DNA from: Cinclus cinclus
Lineage: Eukaryota > Chordata > Aves > Passeriformes > Cinclidae
Direction of reading: 5' to 3'
Length of the DNA stretch: 64,000 nt
Assembly (NCBI RefSeq): GCF_963662255.1
Contig: NW_026912187.1
Coordinates: forward strand, 248,001 to 312,000
The number at the start of each line of letters is the position of its first letter. Position 1 is the stretch's first letter. The translations under genes and the position numbers were made by a program. The notes under the pieces are model-generated. The model searched no databases. It saw only the letters and a list, made by a program, of their open reading frames with translations, and had not been told where the DNA came from. Positions 49,599 to 62,013 of the stretch are shown one piece after another.

Positions 49599-50333
49599 GA
49601 GCTGCAGCCGCGCAGCTTCCGGGCCCCGCCAATGCCGGCCCGCCTTTCTCCGCCCTGTCCAATCACAGCCGCCCTATCAATCCGGGCGTGGCCCTGGGCG
49701 ATCGTTCGCCTGGTGCTCTGCTCCTGCCGCCGCTGCTTTGGGAGCCGGCGGAGCCTCGTCAGGTGATGCTGGGGCTTGGAAAGGGCGGGGAGAGTTCTGC
49801 CAAGTAAACGGGGAGACGGCGGGCAGCGGGCGGAATCGCAGGAGCGGGCCGTGAGGGGACTGCGGGGGGTCGCGGAACAGAGTGCGGCGGGAAGGGGCGG
49901 GCTGGGATTGGCGGAGCCGGCGCTGCCTCGGGATGTGATTGGCTGGGCTGGCCGGCTATTGCCTATAAATAGCGTGCGCTGGGGAGGCGGGCGTTAGTTG
50001 GGCGGCGCCGAGGAGGCGGAGGCGGCGGCGGTGGCGGCGAGGGGCGGCGCGGCGGCGGCGAGGGGCGGCGCGGCGGCGGCGAGGGGCGGCGCGGCGGCGG
50101 CGAGGGGCGGTGCGGCGGCGGCGAGGGGCGGCGCCGAGGCGGCGGGAGCTGCAGGTGCCCGACCTGAGGAGCGCCGCAGCGCCAGGACGGGACCCGCGCG
50201 GATGTCGCTGCGGGGAGCGCTGGTGAGCACGGACGCGGCTCCTGCGTCTGTGGGGGGGCGGCGGTGCCCAGTTCTTTACGCCGCGCCCTGCGCGGCTCTG
50301 GCGGCCGCTGGGGGGACCTGGAGCGTCTAAGGG
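49106..50333. promoter_or_regulatory. CpG island with divergent promoter, copy 3
   Basis: Same layout. The TATA box is at 49964-49971, and the MSLRGAL ATG is at 50202 with its donor at 50223. Confidence 0.75.
50039..50138 (+). repeat. 21-bp GC minisatellite, long allele, copy 3
   Basis: Four full units (50039-50122) plus the terminal partial unit. The T variant is in the fourth unit, as in copies 2 and 4. Confidence 0.9.
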
Positions 50334-51501
50334 CGAACAGCTGCTGCTAGTGGCGGCCGGGGAGTACCCGTTTTGTCGTTTTCTGCATTTAGACAACTGG
50401 GAAATGCTGGGAATAAAGCTGGGTTTTTTTCCATTTTTAAGTTTTATTTTGCTTTTCTTTGCAGTAATCACAGCTTCCTTTATTAAACTACTTCATTATT
50501 TTGCTCTTTTATTACAAACTTTTAGTAAGTTGTTATTACTACATATCTGATGTTAACTCAATAAGGGTTGTAGGGCTCGGGCTGAAACATGGGCTGCCTG
50601 GGGGAAGTGAGGGAGGGGGCCTTTGCGAGAGGGTTGGGAGGTCAAGGGCGGGGGGGAAGGTACATGTTGGGCATCAGGCCTCAAGTCTCCCCAGAGATGG
50701 GATCCCTTCAGGATGGGTGGGACAACTCCAAGAGATGCTGTAGTGATCACAGTAATTGATTTCTGGCCTTATCAACAGCCCCGGGCTGCAGTGAGAAGCA
50801 GCAGCGGCTTTTAGCTGCTGGCAGCGAGAAGCTGAGGAGCTGGAGCTGAGCAAGCAGAACTGCAGGAGACAGAAATATGGTAGGATTTGAGGACAAGCGT
50901 CTTTGGGGCTGGGATAGGGAATATGGAGCCAAGATGTCAAGTGTGTGAGTGGTGATGAAATCATTAAGGGATGGGAGAGGGAGTCTAGAACTGTTAGTGG
51001 AGTTAGGATTATCAGATTGGGGCTGGAATATGGGTTCAGGAGGTGAGCTGAAACTATACAGACATGTAGCTGAAGCAAATACCCTGTCCTGCAAAACAGT
51101 AAGAGCATGATGCAGCATAGCTGGGACTACGTGGATCCAGAACTGAAACAGAAGAGCTGGCAGTGAAATAAAGCTTGTGGGTTGACAAAGAGCTGAAATC
51201 ACTGGGGCTGGGGAAAAGGGGACTCCGAAATGGCTGAGGCTGAAATCACTGGGGCTGGCATAGGAGCTGCAAGTGGCGCAGACTATGCCGATGGGACACT
51301 GAGACTGTAGGGTTGGGGTGCCGAATTCACTGGAGGCCTGGGCTATTGAGGGTGGGGCTGGCTACTGCGTCTGAGCATGGGACGGGCCGTGTAGGGCTGA
51401 AAGGGGCCCTTTAGGACTGCTTGCGCCTGAAGTGCCCCCCCCCCCCCGTGCCGGCATGTTGCCACTGGGTGTGAGGGCCACCGTAGGGCTGCAGCCGGAA
51501 G

Positions 51502-51543
<42 letters not shown>

Positions 51544-52213
51544 TGGGAAATGCTAAGTGGGCCTGGCATTGCCAGTGGGAACGGCATACAAAGCGTGCAG
51601 CTCAGTAAGGGACTGTGCGACGGAGGCAGAGACCACCGTGGGGCTGGCATAGTAGTACTGGACCTGGGATGGGGACTGTAGGGCTGGAGGTGAAATCATT
51701 CTGGGGTTGGGATACGCATGGTGGGGTGGACTTGGAGGCTCTAGGGCAGGGGCTGAAGCGTTGCAGAGCTGGAGCCAAGACGGGGAGGGTGCCCTTGGAA
51801 GCTGCAGAAGATTCTGCTGGCAGAGATGTGGCAAGCCGTGGCTGGAGCTGGAACAGAAGAGCTGGCAGTGAAATAAAGCTTGTGGGTTGACAAAGAGCTG
51901 AAATCACTGGGGCTGGGGAAAAGGGGACTCCGAAATGGCTGAGGCTGAAATCACTGGGGCTGGCATAGGAGCTGCAAGTGGCGCAGACTATGCCGATGGG
52001 ACACTGAGACTGTAGGGTTGGGGTGCCGAATTCACTGGAGGCCTGGGCTATTGAGGGTGGGGCTGGCTACTGCGTCTGAGCATGGGACGGGCCGTGTAGG
52101 GCTGAAAGGGGCCCTTTAGGACTGCTTGCGCCTGAAGTGCCCCCCCCCCCCCCCCCCCGTGCCGGCATGTTGCCACTGGGTGTGAGGGCCACCGTAGGGC
52201 TGCAGCCGGAAGC

Positions 52214-52215
<2 letters not shown>

Positions 52216-52263
<48 letters not shown>
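52216..52263 (+). repeat. Longest GT tract, (GT)24
   Basis: A perfect 48-bp GT array, which makes its monomer (51723-52443) the longest at 721 bp. Confidence 0.95.
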
Positions 52264-52264
<1 letters not shown>

Positions 52265-52934
52265 TGGGAAATGCTAAGTGGGCCTGGCATTGCCAGTGGG
52301 AACGGCATACAAAGCGTGCAGCTCAGTAAGGGACTGTGCGACGGAGGCAGAGACCACCGTGGGGCTGGCATAGTAGTACTGGACCTGGGATGGGGACTGT
52401 AGGGCTGGAGGTGAAATCATTCTGGGGTTGGGATACGCATGGTGGGGTGGACTTGGAGGCTCTAGGGCAGGGGCTGAAGCGTTGCAGAGCTGGAGCCAAG
52501 ACGGGGAGGGTGCCCTTGGAAGCTGCAGAAGATTCTGCTGGCAGAGATGTGGCAAGCCGTGGCTGGAGCTGGAACAGAAGAGCTGGCAGTGAAATAAAGC
52601 TTGTGGGTTGACAAAGAGCTGAAATCACTGGGGCTGGGGAAAAGGGGACTCCGAAATGGCTGAGGCTGAAATCACTGGGGCTGGCATAGGAGCTGCAAGT
52701 GGCGCAGACTATGCCGATGGGACACTGAGACTGTAGGGTTGGGGTGCCGAATTCACTGGAGGCCTGGGCTATTGAGGGTGGGGCTGGCTACTGCGTCTGA
52801 GCATGGGACGGGCCGTGTAGGGCTGAAAGGGGCCCTTTAGGACTGCTTGCGCCTGAAGTGCCCCCCCCCCCCCCCCCCCGTGCCGGCATGTTGCCACTGG
52901 GTGTGAGGGCCACCGTAGGGCTGCAGCCGGAAGC

Positions 52935-52975
<41 letters not shown>

Positions 52976-53640
52976 TGGGAAATGCTAAGTGGGCCTGGCA
53001 TTGCCAGTGGGAACGGCATACAAAGCGTGCAGCTCAGTAAGGGACTGTGCGACGGAGGCAGAGACCACCGTGGGGCTGGCATAGTAGTACTGGACCTGGG
53101 ATGGGGACTGTAGGGCTGGAGGTGAAATCATTCTGGGGTTGGGATACGCATGGTGGGGTGGACTTGGAGGCTCTAGGGCAGGGGCTGAAGCGTTGCAGAG
53201 CTGGAGCCAAGACGGGGAGGGTGCCCTTGGAAGCTGCAGAAGATTCTGCTGGCAGAGATGTGGCAAGCCGTGGCTGGAGCTGGAACAGAAGAGCTGGCAG
53301 TGAAATAAAGCTTGTGGGTTGACAAAGAGCTGAAATCACTGGGGCTGGGGAAAAGGGGACTCCAAAATGGCTGAGGCTGAAATCACTGGGGCTGGCATAG
53401 GAGCTGCAAGTGGCGCAGACTATGCCGATGGGACACTGAGACTGTAGGGTTGGGGTGCCGAATTCACTGGAGGCCTGGGCTATTGAGGGTGGGGCTGGCT
53501 ACTGCGTCTGAGCATGGGACGGGCCGTGTAGGGCTGAAAGGGGCCCTTTAGGACTGCTTGCGCCTGAAGTGCCCCCCCCCCCCCCGTGCCGGCATGTTGC
53601 CACTGGGTGTGAGGGCCACCGTAGGGCTGCAGCCGGAAGC

Positions 53641-53677
<37 letters not shown>

Positions 53678-54273
53678 TGGGAAATGCTAAGTGGGCCTGG
53701 CATTGCCAGTGGGAACGGCATACAAAGCGTGCAGCTCAGTAAGGGACTGTGCGACGGAGGCAGAGACCACCGTGGGGCTGGCATAGTAGTACTGGACCTG
53801 GGATGGGGACTGTAGGGCTGGAGGTGAAATCATTCTGGGGTTGGGATACGCATGGTGGGGTGGACTTGGAGGCTCTAGGGCAGGGGCTGAAGCGTTGCAG
53901 AGCTGGAGCCAAGACGGGGAGGGTGCCCTTGGAAGCTGCAGAAGATTCTGCTGGCAGAGATGTGGCAAGCCGTGGCTGGAGCTGGAACAGAAGAGCTGGC
54001 AGTGAAATAAAGCTTGTGGGTTGACAAAGAGCTGAAATCACTGGGGCTGGGGAAAAGGGGACTCCGAAATGGCTGAGGCTGAAATCACTGGGGCTGGCAT
54101 AGGAGCTGCAAGTGGCGCAGACTATGCCGATGGGACACTGAGACTGTAGGGTTGGGGTGCCGAATTCACTGGAGGCCTGGGCTATTGAGGGTGGGGCTGG
54201 CTACTGCGTCTGAGCATGGGACGGGCCGTGTAGGGCTGAAAGGGGCCCTTTAGGACTGCTTGCGCCTGAAGTG

Positions 54274-54292
54274 CCCCCCCCCCGCCCCCCCC
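54274..54292 (+). repeat. Poly-C tract with a G interruption (C10-G-C8)
   Basis: The only monomer in the window whose C run is broken by G. It lies in the last complete monomer before insert 4 and is a private marker. Confidence 0.9.
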
Positions 54293-54347
54293 GTGCCGGC
54301 ATGTTGCCACTGGGTGTGAGGGCCACCGTAGGGCTGCAGCCGGAAGC

Positions 54348-54386
<39 letters not shown>

Positions 54387-55067
54387 TGGGTAATGCTAAG
54401 TGGGCCTGGCATTGCCAGTGGGAACGGCATACAAAGCGTGCAGCTCAGTAAGGGACTGTGCGACGGAGGCAGAGACCACCGTGGGGCTGGCATAGTAGTA
54501 CTGGACCTGGGATGGGGACTGTAGGGCTGGAGGTGAAATCATTCTGGGGTTGGGATACGCATGGTGGGGTGGACTTGGAGGCTCTAGGGCAGGGGCTGAA
54601 GCGTTGCAGAGCTGGAGCCAAGACGGGGAGGGTGCCCTTGGAAGCTGCAGAAGATTCTGCTGGCAGAGATGTGGCAAGCCGTGGCTGGAGCTGGAACAGA
54701 AGAGCTGGCAGTGAAATAAAGCTTGTGGGTTGACAAAGAGCTGAAATCACTGGGGCTGGGGAAAAGGGGACTCCGAAATGGCTGAGGCTGAAATCACTGG
54801 GGCTGGCATAGGAGCTGCAAGTGGCGCAGACTATGCCGATGGGACACTGAGACTGTAGGGTTGGGGTGCCGAATTCACTGGAGGCCTGGGCTATTGAGGG
54901 TGGGGCTGGCTACTGCGTCTGAGCATGGGACGGGCCGTGTAGGGCTGAAAGGGGCCCTTTAGGACTGCTTGTGCCACTCTGGCAAGGTATTCCCAGCTGC
55001 ATTGCTGCCCACCCCTGGAGCATGTCTCCATCGGGGGATGGTTGGAAGGCCAGCAGTGCTCAATTAC

Positions 55068-55835
55068 CTTTGCATCTGAGGTCAGCTTCAGGATCTTGTC
55101 ATACTGTGGGGAAGCAGAGCATCATGGTAAACACCAGCTAACACACTACCTGTGTTAATTCTAACAATTCTTACCTGAATATTAACACCAATAACACTTA
55201 CTATGTATGTTATTTCACTAGTAGAGGTTGGTAGCGTTCTTAACATCGAGGAACATGAAGAACACGAGACTAATTAATGCTGTTGATTATGCCATTGTAG
55301 TGTTGAAACACTTGGCCTCCAGTGCAGTAGCCCCACACTTACCTCGATAGCCTCCCCCAGCAGGTCCCGCAGCACCGGGGCGCAGATCAGCTCCGGCTTC
55401 ACCGAGGACTGCGGAGGAGAAGGAGGGGGAGCAGCGGGCCCGCAGCAGGCGGGGGGCTGGCATGTCAGTATTTTGGCCAGAGCGCCGATCTCGGCCAGCA
55501 CGCAGTCGGTGCAGTCCAAGTCCCCGCAGAAGGGGAACCGCTGCCGGGGAAGAGGTGCCCGGAACCCGCAGCGGACTCCGCACGCCCTCCCCGCTCCGCG
55601 GCCCCCTCGCTGCCGCCGACCCTCTCCTCACGAAGTCACCGCCCCTCCCTGGTCCGGGATACGAACGCAGAGCCCGACTTTGCCACCCGCAACCACTCCC
55701 GGGCAGCCCTTTTAGCCGGGACCTGGGCACGAGAGGTCGGAGAAGGGGAGGGGAGTATCGGGAGCGGGACCCAGCGCGACCGCGGACCCTTGGAGCAGCA
55801 CTGGCTCCTTCCGGCTGAGCGCCCCGCGCTCCCAT
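55068..55835 (-). pseudogene. COMMD4: COMMD4 5' gene fragment, copy 4
   Basis: Exon C is 55068-55103, exon B 55343-55540 and the candidate first exon 55632-55835. It is identical in translation to the other copies, including the donor-less segment at 55409-55471. Confidence 0.85.
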
Positions 55836-56570
55836 GAGCTGCAGCCGCGCAGCTTCCGGGCCCCGCCAATGCCGGCCCGCCTTTCTCCGCCCTGTCCAAT
55901 CACAGCCGCCCTATCAATCCGGGCGTGGCCCTGGGCGATCGTTCGCCTGGTGCTCTGCTCCTGCCGCCGCTGCTTTGGGAGCCGGCGGAGCCTCGTCAGG
56001 TGATGCTGGGGCTTGGAAAGGGCGGGGAGAGTTCTGCCAAGTAAACGGGGAGACGGCGGGCAGCGGGCGGAATCGCAGGAGCGGGCCGTGAGGGGACTGC
56101 GGGGGGTCGCGGAACAGAGTGCGGCGGGAAGGGGCGGGCTGGGATTGGCGGAGCCGGCGCTGCCTCGGGATGTGATTGGCTGGGCTGGCCGGCTATTGCC
56201 TATAAATAGCGTGCGCTGGGGAGGCGGGCGTTAGTTGGGCGGCGCCGAGGAGGCGGAGGCGGCGGCGGTGGCGGCGAGGGGCGGCGCGGCGGCGGCGAGG
56301 GGCGGCGCGGCGGCGGCGAGGGGCGGCGCGGCGGCGGCGAGGGGCGGTGCGGCGGCGGCGAGGGGCGGCGCCGAGGCGGCGGGAGCTGCAGGTGCCCGAC
56401 CTGAGGAGCGCCGCAGCGCCAGGACGGGACCCGCGCGGATGTCGCTGCGGGGAGCGCTGGTGAGCACGGACGCGGCTCCTGCGTCTGTGGGGGGGCGGCG
56501 GTGCCCAGTTCTTTACGCCGCGCCCTGCGCGGCTCTGGCGGCCGCTGGGGGGACCTGGAGCGTCTAAGGG
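55343..56570. promoter_or_regulatory. CpG island with divergent promoter, copy 4
   Basis: Same layout. The TATA box is at 56201-56208, and the MSLRGAL ATG is at 56439 with its donor at 56460. Confidence 0.75.
56276..56375 (+). repeat. 21-bp GC minisatellite, long allele, copy 4
   Basis: Four full units (56276-56359) plus the terminal partial unit. The T variant is in the fourth unit. Confidence 0.9.
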
Positions 56571-57383
56571 CGAACAGCTGCTGCTAGTGGCGGCCGGGGA
56601 GCACCCGTTTTGTCGTTTTCTGCATTTAGACAACTGGGAAATGCTGGGAATAAAGCTGGGTTTTTTTCCATTTTTAAGTTTTATTTTGCTTTTCTTTGCA
56701 GTAATCACAGCTTCCTTTATTAAACTACTTCATTATTTTGCTCTTTTATTACAAACTTTTAGTAAGTTGTTATTACTACATATCTGATGTTAACTCAATA
56801 AGGGTTGTAGGGCTCGGGCTGAAACATGGGCTGCCTGGGGGAAGTGAGGGAGGGGGCCTTTGCGAGAGGGTTGGGAGGTCAAGGGCGGGGGGGAAGGTAC
56901 ATGTTGGGCATCAGGCCTCAAGTCTCCCCAGAGATGGGATCCCTTCAGGATGGGTGGGACAACTCCAAGAGATGCTGTAGTGATCACAGTAATTGATTTC
57001 TGGCCTTATCAACAGCCCCGGGCTGCAGTGAGAAGCAGCAGCGGCTTTTAGCTGCTGGCAGCGAGAAGCTGAGGAGCTGGAGCTGAGCAAGCAGAACTGC
57101 AGGAGACAGAAATATGGTAGGATTTGAGGACAAGCGTCTTTGGGGCTGGGATAGGGAATATGGAGCCAAGATGTCAAGTGTGTGAGTGGTGATGAAATCA
57201 TTAAGGGATGGGAGAGGGAGTCTAGAACTGTTAGTGGAGTTAGGATTATCAGATTGGGGCTGGAATATGGGTTCAGGAGGTGAGCTGAAACTATACAGAC
57301 ATGTAGCTGAAGCAAATACCCTGTCCTGCAAAACAGTAAGAGCATGATGCAGCATAGCTGGGACTACGTGGATCCAGAACTGA

Positions 57384-57740
57384 AACAGAAGAGCTGGCAG
57401 TGAAATAAAGCTTGTGGGTTGACAAAGAGCTGAAATCACTGGGGCTGGGGAAAAGGGGACTCCGAAATGGCTGAGGCTGAAATCACTGGGGCTGGCATAG
57501 GAGCTGCAAGTGGCGCAGACTATGCCGATGGGACACTGAGACTGTAGGGTTGGGGTGCCGAATTCACTGGAGGCCTGGGCTATTGAGGGTGGGGCTGGCT
57601 ACTGCGTCTGAGCATGGGACGGGCCGTGTAGGGCTGAAAGGGGCCCTTTAGGACTGCTTGCGCCTGAAGTGCCCCCCCCCCCCCCGTGCCGGCATGTTGC
57701 CACTGGGTGTGAGGGCCACCGTAGGGCTGCAGCCGGAAGC

Positions 57741-57775
<35 letters not shown>

Positions 57776-59156
57776 TGGGAAATGCTAAGTGGGCCTGGCA
57801 TTGCCAGTGGGAACGGCATACAAAGCGTGCAGCTCAGTAAGGGACTGTGCGACGGAGGCAGAGACCACCGTGGGGCTGGCATAGTAGTACTGGACCTGGG
57901 ATGGGGACTGTAGGGCTGGAGGTGAAATCATTCTGGGGTTGGGATACGCATGGTGGGGTGGACTTGGAGGCTCTAGGGCAGGGGCTGAAGCGTTGCAGAG
58001 CTGGAGCCAAGACGGGGAGGGTGCCCTTGGAAGCTGCAGAAGATTCTGCTGGCAGAGATGTGGCAAGCCGTGGCTGGAGCTGGAACAGAAGAGCTGGCAG
58101 TGAAATAAAGCTTGTGGGTTGACAAAGAGCTGAAATCACTGGGGCTGGGGAAAAGGGGACTCCGAAATGGCTGAGGCTGAAATCACTGGGGCTGGCATAG
58201 GAGCTGCAAGTGGCGCAGACTATGCCGATGGGACACTGAGACTGTAGGGTTGGGGTGCCGAATTCACTGGAGGCCTGGGCTATTGAGGGTGGGGCTGGCT
58301 ACTGCGTCTGAGCATGGGACGGGCCGTGTAGGGCTGAAAGGGGCCCTTTAGGACTGCTTGCGCCTGAAGTGCCCCCCCCCCCCCCCCCCCCCGTGCCGGC
58401 ATGTTGCCACTGGGTGTGAGGGCCACCGTAGGGCTGCAGCCGGAAGCCAGTGTGTGTGTGTGTGTGTGTGTGTGTGTCTGGGAAATGCTAAGTGGGCCTG
58501 GCATTGCCAGTGGGAACGGCATACAAAGCGTGCAGCTCAGTAAGGGACTGTGCGACGGAGGCAGAGACCACCGTGGGGCTGGCATAGTAGTACTGGACCT
58601 GGGATGGGGACTGTAGGGCTGGAGGTGAAATCATTCTGGGGTTGGGATACGCATGGTGGGGTGGACTTGGAGGCTCTAGGGCAGGGGCTGAAGCGTTGCA
58701 GAGCTGGAGCCAAGACGGGGAGGGTGCCCTTGGAAGCTGCAGAAGATTCTGCTGGCAGAGATGTGGCAAGCCGTGGCTGGAGCTGGAACAGAAGAGCTGG
58801 CAGTGAAATAAAGCTTGTGGGTTGACAAAGAGCTGAAATCACTGGGGCTGGGGAAAAGGGGACTCCGAAATGGCTGAGGCTGAAATCACTGGGGCTGGCA
58901 TAGGAGCTGCAAGTGGCGCAGACTATGCCGATGGGACACTGAGACTGTAGGGTTGGGGTGCCGAATTCACTGGAGGCCTGGGCTATTGAGGGTGGGGCTG
59001 GCTACTGCGTCTGAGCATGGGACGGGCCGTGTAGGGCTGAAAGGGGCCCTTTAGGACTGCTTGCGCCTGAAGTGCCCCCCCCCCCCCCCCCCCCCCCCCC
59101 CGTGCCGGCATGTTGCCACTGGGTGTGAGGGCCACCGTAGGGCTGCAGCCGGAAGC

Positions 59157-59195
<39 letters not shown>

Positions 59196-59867
59196 TGGGT
59201 AATGCTAAGTGGGCCTGGCATTGCCAGTGGGAACGGCATACAAAGCGTGCAGCTCAGTAAGGGACTGTGCGACGGAGGCAGAGACCACCGTGGGGCTGGC
59301 ATAGTAGTACTGGACCTGGGATGGGGACTGTAGGGCTGGAGGTGAAATCATTCTGGGGTTGGGATACGCATGGTGGGGTGGACTTGGAGGCTCTAGGGCA
59401 GGGGCTGAAGCGTTGCAGAGCTGGAGCCAAGACGGGGAGGGTGCCCTTGGAAGCTGCAGAAGATTCTGCTGGCAGAGATGTGGCAAGCCGTGGCTGGAGC
59501 TGGAACAGAAGAGCTGGCAGTGAAATAAAGCTTGTGGGTTGACAAAGAGCTGAAATCACTGGGGCTGGGGAAAAGGGGACTCCAAAATGGCTGAGGCTGA
59601 AATCACTGGGGCTGGCATAGGAGCTGCAAGTGGCGCAGACTATGCCGATGGGACACTGAGACTGTAGGGTTGGGGTGCCGAATTCACTGGAGGCCTGGGC
59701 TATTGAGGGTGGGGCTGGCTACTGCGTCTGAGCATGGGACGGGCCGTGTAGGGCTGAAAGGGGCCCTTTAGGACTGCTTGCGCCTGAAGTGCCCCCCCCC
59801 CCCCCCCCCCCCGTGCCGGCATGTTGCCACTGGGTGTGAGGGCCACCGTAGGGCTGCAGCCGGAAGC

Positions 59868-59908
<41 letters not shown>

Positions 59909-61272
59909 TGGGAAATGCTAAGTGGGCCTGGCATTGCCAGTGGGAACGGCATACAAAGCGTGCAGCTCAGTAAGGGACTGTGCGACGGAGGCAGAGACCA
60001 CCGTGGGGCTGGCATAGTAGTACTGGACCTGGGATGGGGACTGTAGGGCTGGAGGTGAAATCATTCTGGGGTTGGGATACGCATGGTGGGGTGGACTTGG
60101 AGGCTCTAGGGCAGGGGCTGAAGCGTTGCAGAGCTGGAGCCAAGACGGGGAGGGTGCCCTTGGAAGCTGCAGAAGATTCTGCTGGCAGAGATGTGGCAAG
60201 CCGTGGCTGGAGCTGGAACAGAAGAGCTGGCAGTGAAATAAAGCTTGTGGGTTGACAAAGAGCTGAAATCACTGGGGCTGGGGAAAAGGGGACTCCGAAA
60301 TGGCTGAGGCTGAAATCACTGGGGCTGGCATAGGAGCTGCAAGTGGCGCAGACTATGCCGATGGGACACTGAGACTGTAGGGTTGGGGTGCCGAATTCAC
60401 TGGAGGCCTGGGCTATTGAGGGTGGGGCTGGCTACTGCGTCTGAGCATGGGACGGGCCGTGTAGGGCTGAAAGGGGCCCTTTAGGACTGCTTGCGCCTGA
60501 AGTGCCCCCCCCCCCCCCCCCGTGCCGGCATGTTGCCACTGGGTGTGAGGGCCACCGTAGGGCTGCAGCCGGAAGCCAGTGTGTGTGTGTGTGTGTGTGT
60601 GTGTGTCTGGGTAATGCTAAGTGGGCCTGGCATTGCCAGTGGGAACGGCATACAAAGCGTGCAGCTCAGTAAGGGACTGTGCGACGGAGGCAGAGACCAC
60701 CGTGGGGCTGGCATAGTAGTACTGGACCTGGGATGGGGACTGTAGGGCTGGAGGTGAAATCATTCTGGGGTTGGGATACGCATGGTGGGGTGGACTTGGA
60801 GGCTCTAGGGCAGGGGCTGAAGCGTTGCAGAGCTGGAGCCAAGACGGGGAGGGTGCCCTTGGAAGCTGCAGAAGATTCTGCTGGCAGAGATGTGGCAAGC
60901 CGTGGCTGGAGCTGGAACAGAAGAGCTGGCAGTGAAATAAAGCTTGTGGGTTGACAAAGAGCTGAAATCACTGGGGCTGGGGAAAAGGGGACTCCGAAAT
61001 GGCTGAGGCTGAAATCACTGGGGCTGGCATAGGAGCTGCAAGTGGCGCAGACTATGCCGATGGGACACTGAGACTGTAGGGTTGGGGTGCCGAATTCACT
61101 GGAGGCCTGGGCTATTGAGGGTGGGGCTGGCTACTGCGTCTGAGCATGGGACGGGCCGTGTAGGGCTGAAAGGGGCCCTTTAGGACTGCTTGCGCCTGAA
61201 GTGCCCCCCCCACCCCCGTGCCGGCATGTTGCCACTGGGTGTGAGGGCCACCGTAGGGCTGCAGCCGGAAGC

Positions 61273-61311
<39 letters not shown>

Positions 61312-61976
61312 TGGGAAATGCTAAGTGGGCCTGGCATTGCCAGTGGGAACGGCATACAAAGCGTGCAGCTCAGTAAGGGACTGTGCGACGGAGGCAGAGA
61401 CCACCGTGGGGCTGGCATAGTAGTACTGGACCTGGGATGGGGACTGTAGGGCTGGAGGTGAAATCATTCTGGGGTTGGGATACGCATGGTGGGGTGGACT
61501 TGGAGGCTCTAGGGCAGGGGCTGAAGCGTTGCAGAGCTGGAGCCAAGACGGGGAGGGTGCCCTTGGAAGCTGCAGAAGATTCTGCTGGCAGAGATGTGGC
61601 AAGCCGTGGCTGGAGCTGGAACAGAAGAGCTGGCAGTGAAATAAAGCTTGTGGGTTGACAAAGAGCTGAAATCACTGGGGCTGGGGAAAAGGGGACTCCG
61701 AAATGGCTGAGGCTGAAATCACTGGGGCTGGCATAGGAGCTGCAAGTGGCGCAGACTATGCCGATGGGACACTGAGACTGTAGGGTTGGGGTGCCGAATT
61801 CACTGGAGGCCTGGGCTATTGAGGGTGGGGCTGGCTACTGCGTCTGAGCATGGGACGGGCCGTGTAGGGCTGAAAGGGGCCCTTTAGGACTGCTTGCGCC
61901 TGAAGTGCCCCCCCCACCCCCGTGCCGGCATGTTGCCACTGGGTGTGAGGGCCACCGTAGGGCTGCAGCCGGAAGC

Positions 61977-62013
<37 letters not shown>

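Larger units (their letters stand above)
48735..51146. repeat. Insert copy 3 (2412 bp): COMMD4 5' fragment with bidirectional promoter
   Basis: Same breakpoints. It has a private C-to-T change at 50365 (GGAGTACCCG where the other complete copies read GGAGCACCCG). The downstream monomer has C13 and lacks AG before GT (after 51503), exactly as after insert 1. Confidence 0.95.
51147..54971. repeat. Satellite block 4: 4 complete monomers with partial ends
   Basis: Complete monomers start at 51723, 52444, 53155 and 53857 (721, 711, 702 and 709 bp), and a partial from 54566 ends at 54971. It contains the longest GT tract and the only C10-G-C8 tract in the window. No gene is supported. Confidence 0.98.
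54972..57383. repeat. Insert copy 4 (2412 bp): COMMD4 5' fragment with bidirectional promoter
   Basis: Same breakpoints. The right-hand monomer has C14 with intact AG before GT, matching the context of insert 2. Confidence 0.95.
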
